A DNA stretch of 36,705 nucleotides from Acidiferrobacterales bacterium (GTDB taxonomy: Bacteria > Pseudomonadota > Gammaproteobacteria > Acidiferrobacterales > Sulfurifustaceae). The DNA is taken from NCBI GenBank assembly GCA_919902925.1, contig CAKKRZ010000071.1, positions 1 through 36,705 of the forward strand, in the 5' to 3' direction. Under the pieces are notes generated by a model, which did no database searches, was not told where the DNA came from, and saw only the letters and a program-made list of their open reading frames with translations. Both the position numbers and the translations under genes were made by a program. Of the stretch, positions 1-7,969 are shown piece after piece (positions within the stretch are counted from its first letter, which is position 1; the number at the start of each line of letters is the position of its first letter).

Positions 1-412
1 ACTTATTCCCATCGAACGCCTGCGGCGCGCGCGCCTGGCCGCCTATGCCATGGGTGCCAGCATCCTGATCTTCGGCCTGGTCGATTCGCTGTGGGGGGCA
101 CGGCTGGGCCTGATCGCCATCGGCATCTGCGGCGGATTGTTTATGGTGCCGGTCAACGCCGCTCTGCAGGAGATCGGCCATCGCAGCATCGGCAGCGGCG
201 GGGCGGTGGCCTTGCAGAATTTTTTCGAGAACCTGGCCATGCTCGCTGCGGTCGGCGGTTTTGCGCTGGCCAGTTGGCTCGGTGCCAGTCCGGTCCCGGC
301 GATCGTCACCGTCGGCGTGCTGGTGCTGATCGCTACCTTCATCGTCTCGTGGCATCTGCCACCGGATCCTTCCACCCCCCGCGCCGGCGACAGCGACCGG
401 CCGGTCACCTGA
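1..412 (+). CDS. lplT: LplT-like lysophospholipid MFS transporter, C-terminal part (5' end outside window)
   Basis: The reading frame is open from base 2, with no start in view, so only about the last 136 residues are seen. They form hydrophobic helices with the segment GGLFMVPVNAALQEIGHRSIGSGGAVALQNFFENLAML, which closely resembles the C-terminal half of LplT, the inner-membrane flippase that moves lysophospholipids into the cytoplasm for re-acylation. In LplT this loop reads as a Pro-Leu-Asn-Ala motif, then a Gln-Asn-x2-Glu-Asn motif; both are recognisable here. The partner acyltransferase (Aas) would lie upstream and cannot be seen. The stop is 22 bases before the HMG-CoA reductase gene, so read-through into the next cluster is possible. 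The assignment to LplT rather than another MFS member is likely but rests on the C-terminal half only. Confidence 0.75.
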   Translation, partial: LIPIERLRRARLAAYAMGASILIFGLVDSLWGARLGLIAIGICGGLFMVPVNAALQEIGHRSIGSGGAVALQNFFENLAMLAAVGGFALASWLGASPVPAIVTVGVLVLIATFIVSWHLPPDPSTPRAGDSDRPVT

Positions 413-434
413 TTACCCGCGGAGGAAACACGTC

Positions 435-1709
435 ATGGCAGCCCCCCAACAGCGCACCCACCATTACCTCGCCCGTTTGCTGGAACGTTTCGGGATGGAG
501 GAGCTGGCCGAGCGGCTCAGGCCAAAACCCGAGGTGCCGGGCAACGCGATTCCGCGCAATCCCTATCTCACCACCCAGGCGATCGAAGCGCGCTGGAAGC
601 GCATGAATGCCTCTTCCGCCTGTCGCGAAAATCTGCTCGACGCCCAGACCGTCGCCCAGATGAATGTCTACGAACGCAACATCGAGAATTTTATCGGCAC
701 CGTAAAGTTGCCGGTGGGTATCGCCGGCCCGCTGCGCGTGAATGGCCTGCATGCCCAGGGCGACTACCTGGTGCCGCTCGCGACCTCCGAGGCGGCGCTG
801 GTGGCTTCCTACAGCCGCGGCGCCAGCCTGTTGACCAAGGCCGGCGGCTGCACCGCCATGTTGCTCAACGAAGGCGTGACCCGCGCGCCCGGTTTCGCCT
901 TCCGCGACCTGATCGAGGCCGGCCGCTTCGCGGTCTGGGCGACGGAGAATATGGAAGCCTTCCGCGAGGTGGCCGCGTCCACCACCCGGCACGGCCGCCT
1001 GCAGGACATGCGCCTGACCATCGAGGGCAACCATGTCTATCTGGGCTTCGATTACCTGACCGGTGATGCCTCGGGCCAGAACATGGTCACGATCGCCACC
1101 GATGCCGTGTGCCAGCACATCCTCGAGCACACGCCGGTGAAACCGCAGTACTCGTTCGTCGAGGCCAATCTGTCGGGCGACAAGAAGGCGAGCGCCCAGT
1201 CGTTCCTGTCGGTGCGCGGCAAGAAGGTGAGCGCCGAGGTGCGCCTGCCCGGCGAGCTGGTCACGAAAATGCTGCACACCACCTCGCAGCGCATGGTCGA
1301 CTACTGGCGCATGTCGGCCATGGGCGGCGTGCTGAGCGGCACGATCGGCGTGCAGGGGCACTATGCCAACGGACTCGCGGCGCTCTACATCGCCTGCGGC
1401 CAGGACGCCGCCTGCGTGTCGGAGTCGGCGGTGGGCGTGACGCGTTTCGAACTCGGCGACGACGGATCGTTGTACGCCGCGGTCACGATGCCCAACCTGA
1501 TCGTCGGCACGGTCGGCGGCGGCACCGGGCTGCCGAGCCAGCGCGCCTGTCTGGAATTGCTCGGGCTGGCCGGGCCGGGCAACGCCCAGGCGCTGGCCGA
1601 GGTGTGCGCGGCGCTGTCACTGGCCGGCGAGCTGTCCATCATCGGCGCGCTGGCGGCCGGACACTTCACGCGCGCCCATCGCCAACTGGCGCGCGGCACC
1701 AAGGCATGA
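435..1709 (+). CDS. Hydroxymethylglutaryl-CoA reductase, class I-like
   Basis: The 424-residue protein should interconvert HMG-CoA and mevalonate with NAD(P)H. All four catalytic residues of the family can be placed: Glu119 in ATSEAALVAS, Lys250/251 in SGDKKASA, Asp324 in CGQDAACVSE, and the C-terminal His410 in LAAGHFTRAH. Other family blocks are PVGIAGPLRV (about 93-102), GDASGQNMVTIATDA (about 210-224), and GGGTGLPSQRACLELLG (about 361-377). The cofactor-side and C-terminal blocks fit class I better than class II. No N-terminal membrane domain is present, so it is cytoplasmic. GGAGGAAA lies just upstream of the chosen ATG. The stop overlaps the next gene's start (ATGA). No other mevalonate-pathway gene is in the window, so the direction in vivo (synthesis or mevalonate use) is unknown. 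Confidence 0.93.
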   Translation: MAAPQQRTHHYLARLLERFGMEELAERLRPKPEVPGNAIPRNPYLTTQAIEARWKRMNASSACRENLLDAQTVAQMNVYERNIENFIGTVKLPVGIAGPLRVNGLHAQGDYLVPLATSEAALVASYSRGASLLTKAGGCTAMLLNEGVTRAPGFAFRDLIEAGRFAVWATENMEAFREVAASTTRHGRLQDMRLTIEGNHVYLGFDYLTGDASGQNMVTIATDAVCQHILEHTPVKPQYSFVEANLSGDKKASAQSFLSVRGKKVSAEVRLPGELVTKMLHTTSQRMVDYWRMSAMGGVLSGTIGVQGHYANGLAALYIACGQDAACVSESAVGVTRFELGDDGSLYAAVTMPNLIVGTVGGGTGLPSQRACLELLGLAGPGNAQALAEVCAALSLAGELSIIGALAAGHFTRAHRQLARGTKA

Positions 1710-2650
1710 CCACCGCCATGACCAATTTACTGACCGGCAACCGCTGGTGGATCTACCAGCGCGAGCGTTTCCCGCTCGTGGCGCACGGTCCATTGATTTT
1801 CGCTTTCAGCTTCTCGGCGGTAAGTTTCTCGGCGTTGTTGCGTGGTCATGACGGCTGGCCGGCCGGGCCGTCGCTGGCCGTGGCGTTCCTGACCTCGCTG
1901 TTGTTCTTCCTGCAGCTGCGCATCGCCGACGAATTCAAGGATGCCGGCGAGGATGCGAAATACCGTCCCTACCGTCCGGTGCCGCGCGGGCTGGTGCGTC
2001 TGCGCGAACTGGGCGTGATCGGCGTGGCCGGCGCACTGGTGCAACTGATGCTGGCGTGGTGGCTGTACGCGCCGCTGCTGATACTGCTCGCCGTCACCTG
2101 GCTGTACCTGGCGTTGATGAGCCACGAATTTTTTGCGCGCGATTGGCTGAAGGCGCGCCCGGTGACGTATCTGTGGACGCACATGCTGATCATGCCGTTG
2201 ATCGACCTGTACGCCACCGCCTGCGACTGGCTGCTGCAGGGGCAGACGCCGCCGGCGGGATTGCACTGGTTCCTGATCGTGAGCTTCTTCAACGGCATCG
2301 TCATCGAGATCGGCCGCAAGCTGCGCGCGCCCGAGGCCGAGGAGCGCGGTGTCGAGACCTACACCGTGTTGTGGGGACGGGCGCGCGCCGTTACCGCCTG
2401 GTTGGCGGCCCTGACCGTGACCGGTGTGTTCGCGGTGATCGCGGCGCAACGCATCGGCTGGCACTGGCCGATGGCCGCGCTGCTCAGCGTGCCGCTGGGT
2501 TACGCGCTGTGGCTGGGCGTGACGTTCGTGCGTGAGCCGACCACGGTTCGTGGCCAGCGGCTCGAACTGCTGTCCGGTGTCTGGACGCTGGTGTTGTATC
2601 TCGGCCTCGGCGCCGCGCCGATGTTGTGGCGCGCCCTGGCGGGAGGCTGA
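1706..2650 (+). CDS. UbiA-family prenyltransferase-like integral membrane protein
   Basis: The 314-residue protein has about eight hydrophobic helices, matching UbiA-superfamily enzymes that join a prenyl diphosphate to an acceptor in the membrane. The first Asp-rich loop reads RIADEFKDAGEDAKYRPYRPVPRG: the Asp ladder and the following Arg-Pro run fit the superfamily, but the usual leading Asn-Asp is Ala-Asp. The second motif, normally DxxxD, reads IEIGRKLRAPEAEERGVETYTVLWG, with Glu and Lys/Arg replacing the metal-binding aspartates. It may therefore be an outlying subfamily with an unusual substrate, or not a standard transferase. The chosen ATG overlaps the HMG-CoA reductase stop; another in-frame ATG is four codons later. 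The stop is one base before the next ATG. Acceptor and donor are unknown. Confidence 0.8.
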   Translation: MTTAMTNLLTGNRWWIYQRERFPLVAHGPLIFAFSFSAVSFSALLRGHDGWPAGPSLAVAFLTSLLFFLQLRIADEFKDAGEDAKYRPYRPVPRGLVRLRELGVIGVAGALVQLMLAWWLYAPLLILLAVTWLYLALMSHEFFARDWLKARPVTYLWTHMLIMPLIDLYATACDWLLQGQTPPAGLHWFLIVSFFNGIVIEIGRKLRAPEAEERGVETYTVLWGRARAVTAWLAALTVTGVFAVIAAQRIGWHWPMAALLSVPLGYALWLGVTFVREPTTVRGQRLELLSGVWTLVLYLGLGAAPMLWRALAGG

Positions 2651-2651
2651 C

Positions 2652-5312
2652 ATGCGTTATCTCGTCTATTCGGCTGATGACATCACCGGCATCGAACTCG
2701 GCGGCAAGGCCGGGGCCCTGCATGCACTGGCGGCGCACGAACTGCCGGTGCCGCCCTGGTTCGTGATTCGTCCGGAAGCGTTTTGGGCGAGCCTCGATCC
2801 TTCCTTGCGCACGGTGCTGGAAACAGCCGGCCGTGATGTCACCGGCGAGCTGGCTTCGCTGGCGCCGACGGCGGAGGTCGAGGCCGAACTGCGCGCGGCG
2901 CTCCGGCAACTGGCGCCGAACGGCGAACGGCTGGCGGTGCGCTCCTCGGCGGCCGGCGAAGACAGCAGCGGCGAATCGTTTGCCGGCCAGCTGGAGAGCT
3001 GGCTGTTCGTGTCGCCCGGCGACGTGGCGCGACGGGTGGCCGATGTCTGGCGCTCGGGATTCAGCGAGCGCGTGCTGACCTATCGCCGTGAACGCCGGTT
3101 AGGCGGCGCGCCGCCGGCGCCGGCCGTGCTGATCCAGCGCATGGTCAATCCGCAGGCGGCCGGTGTCGCCTTCAGCGCCGATCCGGTCAGCGGCCGGCGC
3201 GGAATCGCCGTGGTCGGCGCCGTCTATGGCGTCGGTTCGGGGCTGGTGTCCGGGGATTGCGACGCCGATACCTATTATGTCGACCGGGCGGGGTCCGTGA
3301 TCGAACGCCGTCTCGTCCGCAAGCTTCATGCCCACCGCCCGGACCCGGCCTCCCCGGATGGGGTCTCGCGCCGCCTGGTCGAGGAGGGGCTGGCCGATGC
3401 GTCGGTGCTCAACGACGAGCAGGTGCGCGCGGTCGCGCGTCTGGCGCGCGACTGTGCCCGGCACTTCGGGCGTCCCCAGGATATCGAATGGGCCATCGCC
3501 GAAGGCCGGCTGGTGCTGCTGCAATCGCGGCCGATCACTTCGCTTGCCGACCTGCCCGATCCGGAGGGCGTGCTCAACCTCTGGGACAACAGCAATATCG
3601 CCGAGAGCTACCGGGGCGTGACCACGCCCATGACGTTCTCGTTCGCGCGCCGTGCCTACGAATCGGTCTACCGCGAATTCTGCCGCCTGCTCCAGGTGCC
3701 GGAACACGCCATCGCCGCGCACGACACGGTGTTCGCCAACATGCTCGGCCTGATTCACGGGCAGGTGTATTACAACCTGCTCAACTGGTATCGCGTGCTC
3801 ATGCTGTTGCCCGGCTACCAGATGAACCGCCACTTCATGGAACAGATGATGGGCGTGCGCGAAGCGCTGCCCGACGAGCTGCTCGCGACCCAGGCGCCGG
3901 TCACGTGGCTCGATCGCGGGCGCGACGGCCTGCGTCTGTTGCGCACCGTGGGCGGCCTGATCGCGAGCCACTGGCGCCTGCCGCGCCAGATCCGCCGGTT
4001 TCACGCGCGGCTCGACGTCGCCCTGGGCGATCCGCAGCCCGCGCTCGCCGATCAGCGGCCCGATGAGCTGGCCGGGTATTACCGCGAGCTCGAACGCCAG
4101 TTGCTGACCCGCTGGGATGCGCCGCTGGTCAACGACTTCTTCGCCATGATCCATTACGGCGTGTTGCGCCGGCTCTGCCAGAAATGGTGCGGCGACGCCG
4201 ATGGCACCCTGCAGAACGACCTGCTGTGCGCCGAGGGCGGCATGATCAGCGCCGAACCGGCGCGCCGGATCCGCGCGCTGGCGGAGATCGCCGCGCGTGA
4301 CCCCGCGCTCGTGCGGGTGCTGACCGGGGGCGCGGTGCGCGAGATCGAACCGGCCCTGAACACCAACCCGGCGCTCGCCGCTGGCGTGCGCGGCTATCTC
4401 GACCGCTTCGGCGACCGTTGTCTGGAGGAGCTCAAGCTCGAAAGCGCCACGCTCGAGGACGACCCCCTGCCGTTCTACCGCTCGATCGGCCATTTCGCCG
4501 AGCGCCTGCAGCGCCAACCCGTGCCGGACGGGGAAGGGCAGGAGCGCGAGCGGCGCCGGGCGGCGGAGACGCGCGTGACGGAGGCCCTCAGCGGCCATTC
4601 CGTGCGGCGCGTGTTTTTCCGCTGGGTGCTGAAACATTGCCGCGCGCGTGTGCGCGATCGCGAAAACCTGCGCTTCGAACGCACGCGCCTGTTTGGCCGC
4701 GTGCGCCGCGTGCTGGTCGAGCTCGGCCGGCGTCTGCACGCGCTCGATCGGCTCGCCCACCCGCGCGACATTTTTTATCTGGAACTCGATGAGGTGCTGG
4801 CGTTCGTGGACGGCACCGCCAGCACCACCAACCTGATGGCGCTGGTGGCGCTGCGCGAGGCCGAGTTCAGCGGTTATCGCGACGCCGATCCGCTGCCGGG
4901 GCGTTTCGAGACGCGCGGCCCGGTCGGCCACGGTCAGGCCTTCCGCTCCACGGTGGCGGAGACTATTCCAACGGGCGACAGCCTGTCCGGCACCGGCTGC
5001 TGTCCCGGCGTGGTGCGCGGACCGGTGCGGGTGATCATCGACCCGCGCGGCGCGCAATTGAAGAGCGGTGAAATCCTGGTGGCGGAACGCACCGATCCGG
5101 GCTGGATCATGCTGTTCCCCGCCGCCGCCGGCCTGCTGGTCGAGCACGGCAGCCTGCTGTCGCACTCGGCCATCGTGTCGCGCGAGATGGGGCTGCCGTC
5201 GGTGGTGGGGCTGGCCGGCATCACCCGCTGGCTGAAGGACGGCGACTGGATTGAAATGAACGGCAGTACCGGGCGGGTGACCCGGATTGCGCCCCCGGGA
5301 GAAACGACATGA
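2652..5312 (+). CDS. PEP synthase/rifampicin-phosphotransferase-like dikinase of unknown acceptor
   Basis: The 886-residue cytoplasmic protein has an N-terminal ATP-grasp domain (about 1-300; RLAVRSSAAGEDSSGESFAGQLES near 93, ending near VLLQSRPIT about 287). A long middle region starting near NLWDNSNIAESYRGVTTPMTFSFARR follows. The C-terminal swivelling phosphohistidine domain (about 785-886) reads SLLSHSAIVSREMGLPSVVG, with His838 as the presumed phospho-carrier. The pyruvate/PEP-binding TIM barrel of true PEP synthases is absent. Length and order match rifampicin phosphotransferase, in which the middle domain binds the acceptor. The reaction is probably ATP + acceptor + water to AMP + phospho-acceptor + phosphate (inference). 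The ORF track's upstream start is spurious: this ATG follows GGGAGG closely and sits one base after the previous stop. Within this cluster the acceptor may be a prenol or lipid alcohol rather than an antibiotic. Confidence 0.85.
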   Translation: MRYLVYSADDITGIELGGKAGALHALAAHELPVPPWFVIRPEAFWASLDPSLRTVLETAGRDVTGELASLAPTAEVEAELRAALRQLAPNGERLAVRSSAAGEDSSGESFAGQLESWLFVSPGDVARRVADVWRSGFSERVLTYRRERRLGGAPPAPAVLIQRMVNPQAAGVAFSADPVSGRRGIAVVGAVYGVGSGLVSGDCDADTYYVDRAGSVIERRLVRKLHAHRPDPASPDGVSRRLVEEGLADASVLNDEQVRAVARLARDCARHFGRPQDIEWAIAEGRLVLLQSRPITSLADLPDPEGVLNLWDNSNIAESYRGVTTPMTFSFARRAYESVYREFCRLLQVPEHAIAAHDTVFANMLGLIHGQVYYNLLNWYRVLMLLPGYQMNRHFMEQMMGVREALPDELLATQAPVTWLDRGRDGLRLLRTVGGLIASHWRLPRQIRRFHARLDVALGDPQPALADQRPDELAGYYRELERQLLTRWDAPLVNDFFAMIHYGVLRRLCQKWCGDADGTLQNDLLCAEGGMISAEPARRIRALAEIAARDPALVRVLTGGAVREIEPALNTNPALAAGVRGYLDRFGDRCLEELKLESATLEDDPLPFYRSIGHFAERLQRQPVPDGEGQERERRRAAETRVTEALSGHSVRRVFFRWVLKHCRARVRDRENLRFERTRLFGRVRRVLVELGRRLHALDRLAHPRDIFYLELDEVLAFVDGTASTTNLMALVALREAEFSGYRDADPLPGRFETRGPVGHGQAFRSTVAETIPTGDSLSGTGCCPGVVRGPVRVIIDPRGAQLKSGEILVAERTDPGWIMLFPAAAGLLVEHGSLLSHSAIVSREMGLPSVVGLAGITRWLKDGDWIEMNGSTGRVTRIAPPGETT

Positions 5313-6409
5313 GCACCGAAGTGGCACAACGCGCCGATTTTTCACGCATCCGTTACGCCCAGTGCTGGGAGGATGCCGATATTCTGGTCGAGGCGCTCGA
5401 CCCGAAACCCGGGCAGGTGTGCCTGTCGATCGCCTCGGCCGGCGACAATGCGTTCGCGCTGCTGTCGCGCGCGCCGGCACGCGTGATCGCGCTCGATCTC
5501 AATCCCGCGCAACTCGCCTGCCTGGAACTGCGCGTCGCGGCCTACCGCTCGCTCAAGCATGGCGAGCTGCTGGAACTGATCGGTTCGGTGCCGAGCCTGC
5601 GGCGCGACGGTCTTTACCAGCGCTGCCGCCGGGCGCTGTCAACGGAAGTGCGCGCCTTCTGGGACGCGCACCCGGGCGAGATCGCGCGCGGCATCGGCGG
5701 CGCCGGCAAGTTCGAGCACTACTTCGCGGTGTTTCGCCGTTTCGTGTTGCCGCTTGTGCACACCCGCGCCCGGGTCACCCGGCTGTTGCGCGGTGGCGAA
5801 CACGACGAACGCAACCGTTTCTATCGCGAAACCTGGAACAGCCTGCGCTGGCGGTTGCTGTTCCGGGTGTTTTTCTCGCGCTTCATGATGGGCCGCCTTG
5901 GACGCGACCCGAGTTTCTTCCGCTATGTCGAAGGCAGCGTCGCCACGCGCATCTTTGCGCGCGCCCAGCACGCGCTCACCGAACTCGATCCGGCCGAAAA
6001 TCCCTACCTGCAATGGATCCTGACCGGCCAGCACCAGACGGCGCTGCCGTTCGCGCTGCGCGCCGAGAACTTCGACAAGATCCGCCATCACCTCGACCGG
6101 CTGGAGTGGCGGTTGATGCCGCTCGAGGATTTTCTGGCCGAGGCCGGCCCGCGCGCCATCGATCACTTCAATTTGAGCGACATTTTCGAATACATGTCGC
6201 CCGACAATTACCACGCGCTGCTGGCGCGGCTGGTGACGGCCGGCCGCCCGGGCGGGCGTCTGGCCTACTGGAACATGCTGGCGCCGCGTTCGCGGCCGGA
6301 GTCCATGGCCGGCCAGCTGCGTCCGCTCGACGATCTCGCCGCCCGCCTGCACGAGCAGGACAAGGCGTTTTTCTACAGCCGTTTCGTGGTCGAGGAGATC
6401 AGCGCGTGA
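5309..6409 (+). CDS. DUF3419 protein, BtaA-like AdoMet:diacylglycerol 3-amino-3-carboxypropyl transferase
   Basis: The 366-residue protein belongs to the DUF3419/BtaA family. The start RIRYAQCWEDADILVEAL and the AdoMet-binding block LSIASAGDNAFALLSRAPARVIALDLNPAQL (about 37-67) are typical; NLSDIFEYMSP (about 290) is the conserved C-terminal segment. Characterised BtaA moves the aminocarboxypropyl group of AdoMet to diacylglycerol, making the betaine-lipid precursor homoserine lipid. The N-methyltransferase BtaB that would complete a betaine lipid is not seen nearby, so the product may stop at a homoserine-type headgroup or the acceptor may differ. It is somewhat shorter than Rhodobacter BtaA (about 415). 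The ATG overlaps the dikinase stop by four bases and the stop overlaps the next GTG, indicating translational coupling. Confidence 0.85.
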   Translation: MSTEVAQRADFSRIRYAQCWEDADILVEALDPKPGQVCLSIASAGDNAFALLSRAPARVIALDLNPAQLACLELRVAAYRSLKHGELLELIGSVPSLRRDGLYQRCRRALSTEVRAFWDAHPGEIARGIGGAGKFEHYFAVFRRFVLPLVHTRARVTRLLRGGEHDERNRFYRETWNSLRWRLLFRVFFSRFMMGRLGRDPSFFRYVEGSVATRIFARAQHALTELDPAENPYLQWILTGQHQTALPFALRAENFDKIRHHLDRLEWRLMPLEDFLAEAGPRAIDHFNLSDIFEYMSPDNYHALLARLVTAGRPGGRLAYWNMLAPRSRPESMAGQLRPLDDLAARLHEQDKAFFYSRFVVEEISA

Positions 6410-7740
6410 TCCATCCGCTCATCGGCATGGCGCTGGTGCTGGCCGGACTCGGCGGCCTGCTGGCGACCGCCACCATGCTGCGCCAGCGCCAATGGCTGTC
6501 GGCGGAACTCGCCCGCAAGCTGGTGCACATCGGCATGGGCGTGCTGACCCTGTCCTTTCCCTGGCTGTTTCGCGAATCCTGGCCGGTGATCGCGCTGGCG
6601 GCGCTGGCCGTGGCCACGCTGCTGGTGGTGCGGTTGTTGCCATCGTGGCGACAGCGCGTCGGTGGCGCGCTGCACGACGTGGCGCGCCAGTCGCTCGGCG
6701 AAATCTATTTCCCGCTGTCGGTGGCCATCGTGTTTGTATTCGCGCGCGGCGAGCCGATGCTGTTCGTGGTGCCGATCCTGATCCTGACGTTTGCCGATGC
6801 GGTCGCGGCGCTGGTGGGCGTGCGCTACGGCGCGGCGCACTACACGACCCTGGAAGGGCGCAAGAGCACCGAAGGTTCGGTGGCCTTTTTTGTCGTGGCC
6901 TTCCTGAGTGCCCATGTGCCGCTGTTGCTGTTCACCGATGTCGGGCGCGCCGAGAGCCTGTTGATCGGGCTGACGCTGGGGCTGCTGGTCATGTTGCTGG
7001 AGGCGATCGCCTGGCGCGGACTGGACAATCTGTTCATTCCGCTCGGCGGGTTCGTGCTGCTCAAGGCCTATCTGGTCATGGGTGTTGCCGATCTCGCCGC
7101 GCGCCTGGGCGTCACCGTGGCGCTGGTGGTGTTCGTGCTCGGCTGGCGCGGCCGCACCATCCTGAATGACAGCGCGTTGCTGGCGGCGGCGCTCGCCGGT
7201 TATGCCAGTTGGGCGCTGGGCGGCTGGCAGTGGCTGGCGATGCCGATGGCCCTGTTCATCGTATACCTCCTGTTGCTCACGCCGCGCCGGGTGTTCGGCG
7301 CGGAGCGCGTGCATGACGTGCGCGCGGTGGTCAGCGCCACGCTCCCGGGGCTGACTTGGCTGTTTCTCGCCGGTAGCCCGGTGCTCACAGATTATTTTTA
7401 TCTCGCCACCTTGGCCTATGCCGCTTTCCTCGGCATGTCGACCCTGGCCTGGGCCGAGCAGCGTTTCCCGGGCACGCCCGCGCCGCTCAGGATGGCGGGG
7501 GCATCGCTGGCCGGCGGCCTGCTGCTTCCGCTGTACTGGGAGATCGACGGACCGTCCGTGGCGGGCGCATGGCTGGTGTTGTCGGGTATCGGCCTGACGG
7601 CGCTGGCGGTGGTGGTGTTCCGCGCGTGGCAACCGGCGGTGCACGATTGTCCGGGCGATAGCGCGCGCTGGTGGCGGCAGGGCGGTATCGCGTTTCTGGT
7701 CTCGACGGCGGGCGTGATCCCGCTCGCCTGGGTGAAGTAG
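6406..7740 (+). CDS. Phytol/dolichol kinase-like membrane protein with extra C-terminal membrane domain
   Basis: The 444-residue protein is polytopic. The N-terminal half (about 1-230) is a CTP-dependent polyprenol kinase domain of the VTE5/dolichol-kinase type, with ARKLVHIGMG (about 34-43), TFADAVAALVGVRYG (about 128-142) and GRKSTEGSVAFF (about 151-162). Known members phosphorylate phytol or other isoprenoid alcohols. Stand-alone members are about 200-230 residues, so this is double length. The second half (about 245-444), from LNDSALLAAALAGYASWALGGWQW, is hydrophobic and vaguely recalls DUF92/TMEM19 proteins (the VTE6 phytyl-phosphate kinase family), though the family's conserved Asn-Ala-Asp loop is not evident. 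The GTG start overlaps the previous stop (GTGA). The longer ORF from 5287 is an artefact of frame openness. Role: probably makes a polyprenyl phosphate for the cluster. Confidence 0.82.
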   Translation: MIHPLIGMALVLAGLGGLLATATMLRQRQWLSAELARKLVHIGMGVLTLSFPWLFRESWPVIALAALAVATLLVVRLLPSWRQRVGGALHDVARQSLGEIYFPLSVAIVFVFARGEPMLFVVPILILTFADAVAALVGVRYGAAHYTTLEGRKSTEGSVAFFVVAFLSAHVPLLLFTDVGRAESLLIGLTLGLLVMLLEAIAWRGLDNLFIPLGGFVLLKAYLVMGVADLAARLGVTVALVVFVLGWRGRTILNDSALLAAALAGYASWALGGWQWLAMPMALFIVYLLLLTPRRVFGAERVHDVRAVVSATLPGLTWLFLAGSPVLTDYFYLATLAYAAFLGMSTLAWAEQRFPGTPAPLRMAGASLAGGLLLPLYWEIDGPSVAGAWLVLSGIGLTALAVVVFRAWQPAVHDCPGDSARWWRQGGIAFLVSTAGVIPLAWVK

Positions 7741-7751
7741 ACGAGTTACGG

Positions 7752-7949
7752 CCATGTCCAATCGCTTGCGGGCCACATATGTGCTTGGGAATGAATTTCG
7801 CGATCAACGAGGCCATGACCGTGCTGGCGCGCTGTCTGGCCCACATCCGTGTCGAGCCCGTGGCGGGCGCCGCGCCGGTGGTGCCGCTCGCGGGCGTGAC
7901 CCTGCGACCGCGCGATGGCTTGCCCTTGCGTTTCCACTGGCGTGACTGA
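7752..7949 (+). pseudogene. Cytochrome P450 C-terminal remnant
   Basis: This frame carries only the last 65 or so residues of a P450. The heme-binding stretch reads IACGPHMCLGMNFAINEAMTVLARCL, with the Cys ligand codon at 7782-7784, then VPLAGVTLRPRDGLPLRF, the usual final beta region. The heme loop normally reads FxxGxRxCxG; here Arg is His and the leading Phe is gone. Upstream, homology stops at about 7752, just after the phytol-kinase-like stop, and the same frame further up runs out of phase through that gene. A deletion has probably removed 1 kb or more. No recognisable start or ribosome site serves the fragment, so it is unlikely to make a functional enzyme. It suggests the cluster once had an oxygenase step. 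Confidence 0.8.
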
Positions 7950-7969
7950 GGCGGAACGGACAACCTGAT

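Noticed and set aside
2652-5312. Annotation as true phosphoenolpyruvate synthase (ppsA)
   Set aside because: The C-terminal PEP/pyruvate TIM-barrel domain is missing and the phosphohistidine domain is at the extreme C terminus.
3099-5480. 793-residue ORF on the minus strand
   Set aside because: Antisense to the dikinase gene, low complexity, no domain; the dikinase frame carries all the conserved motifs.
5287-6405. Upstream extension of the phytol-kinase-like ORF
   Set aside because: This part overlaps the BtaA-like gene in another frame and is Arg/Pro/Ala-rich without homology. The GTG at 6406 coupled to the previous stop is the proper start.
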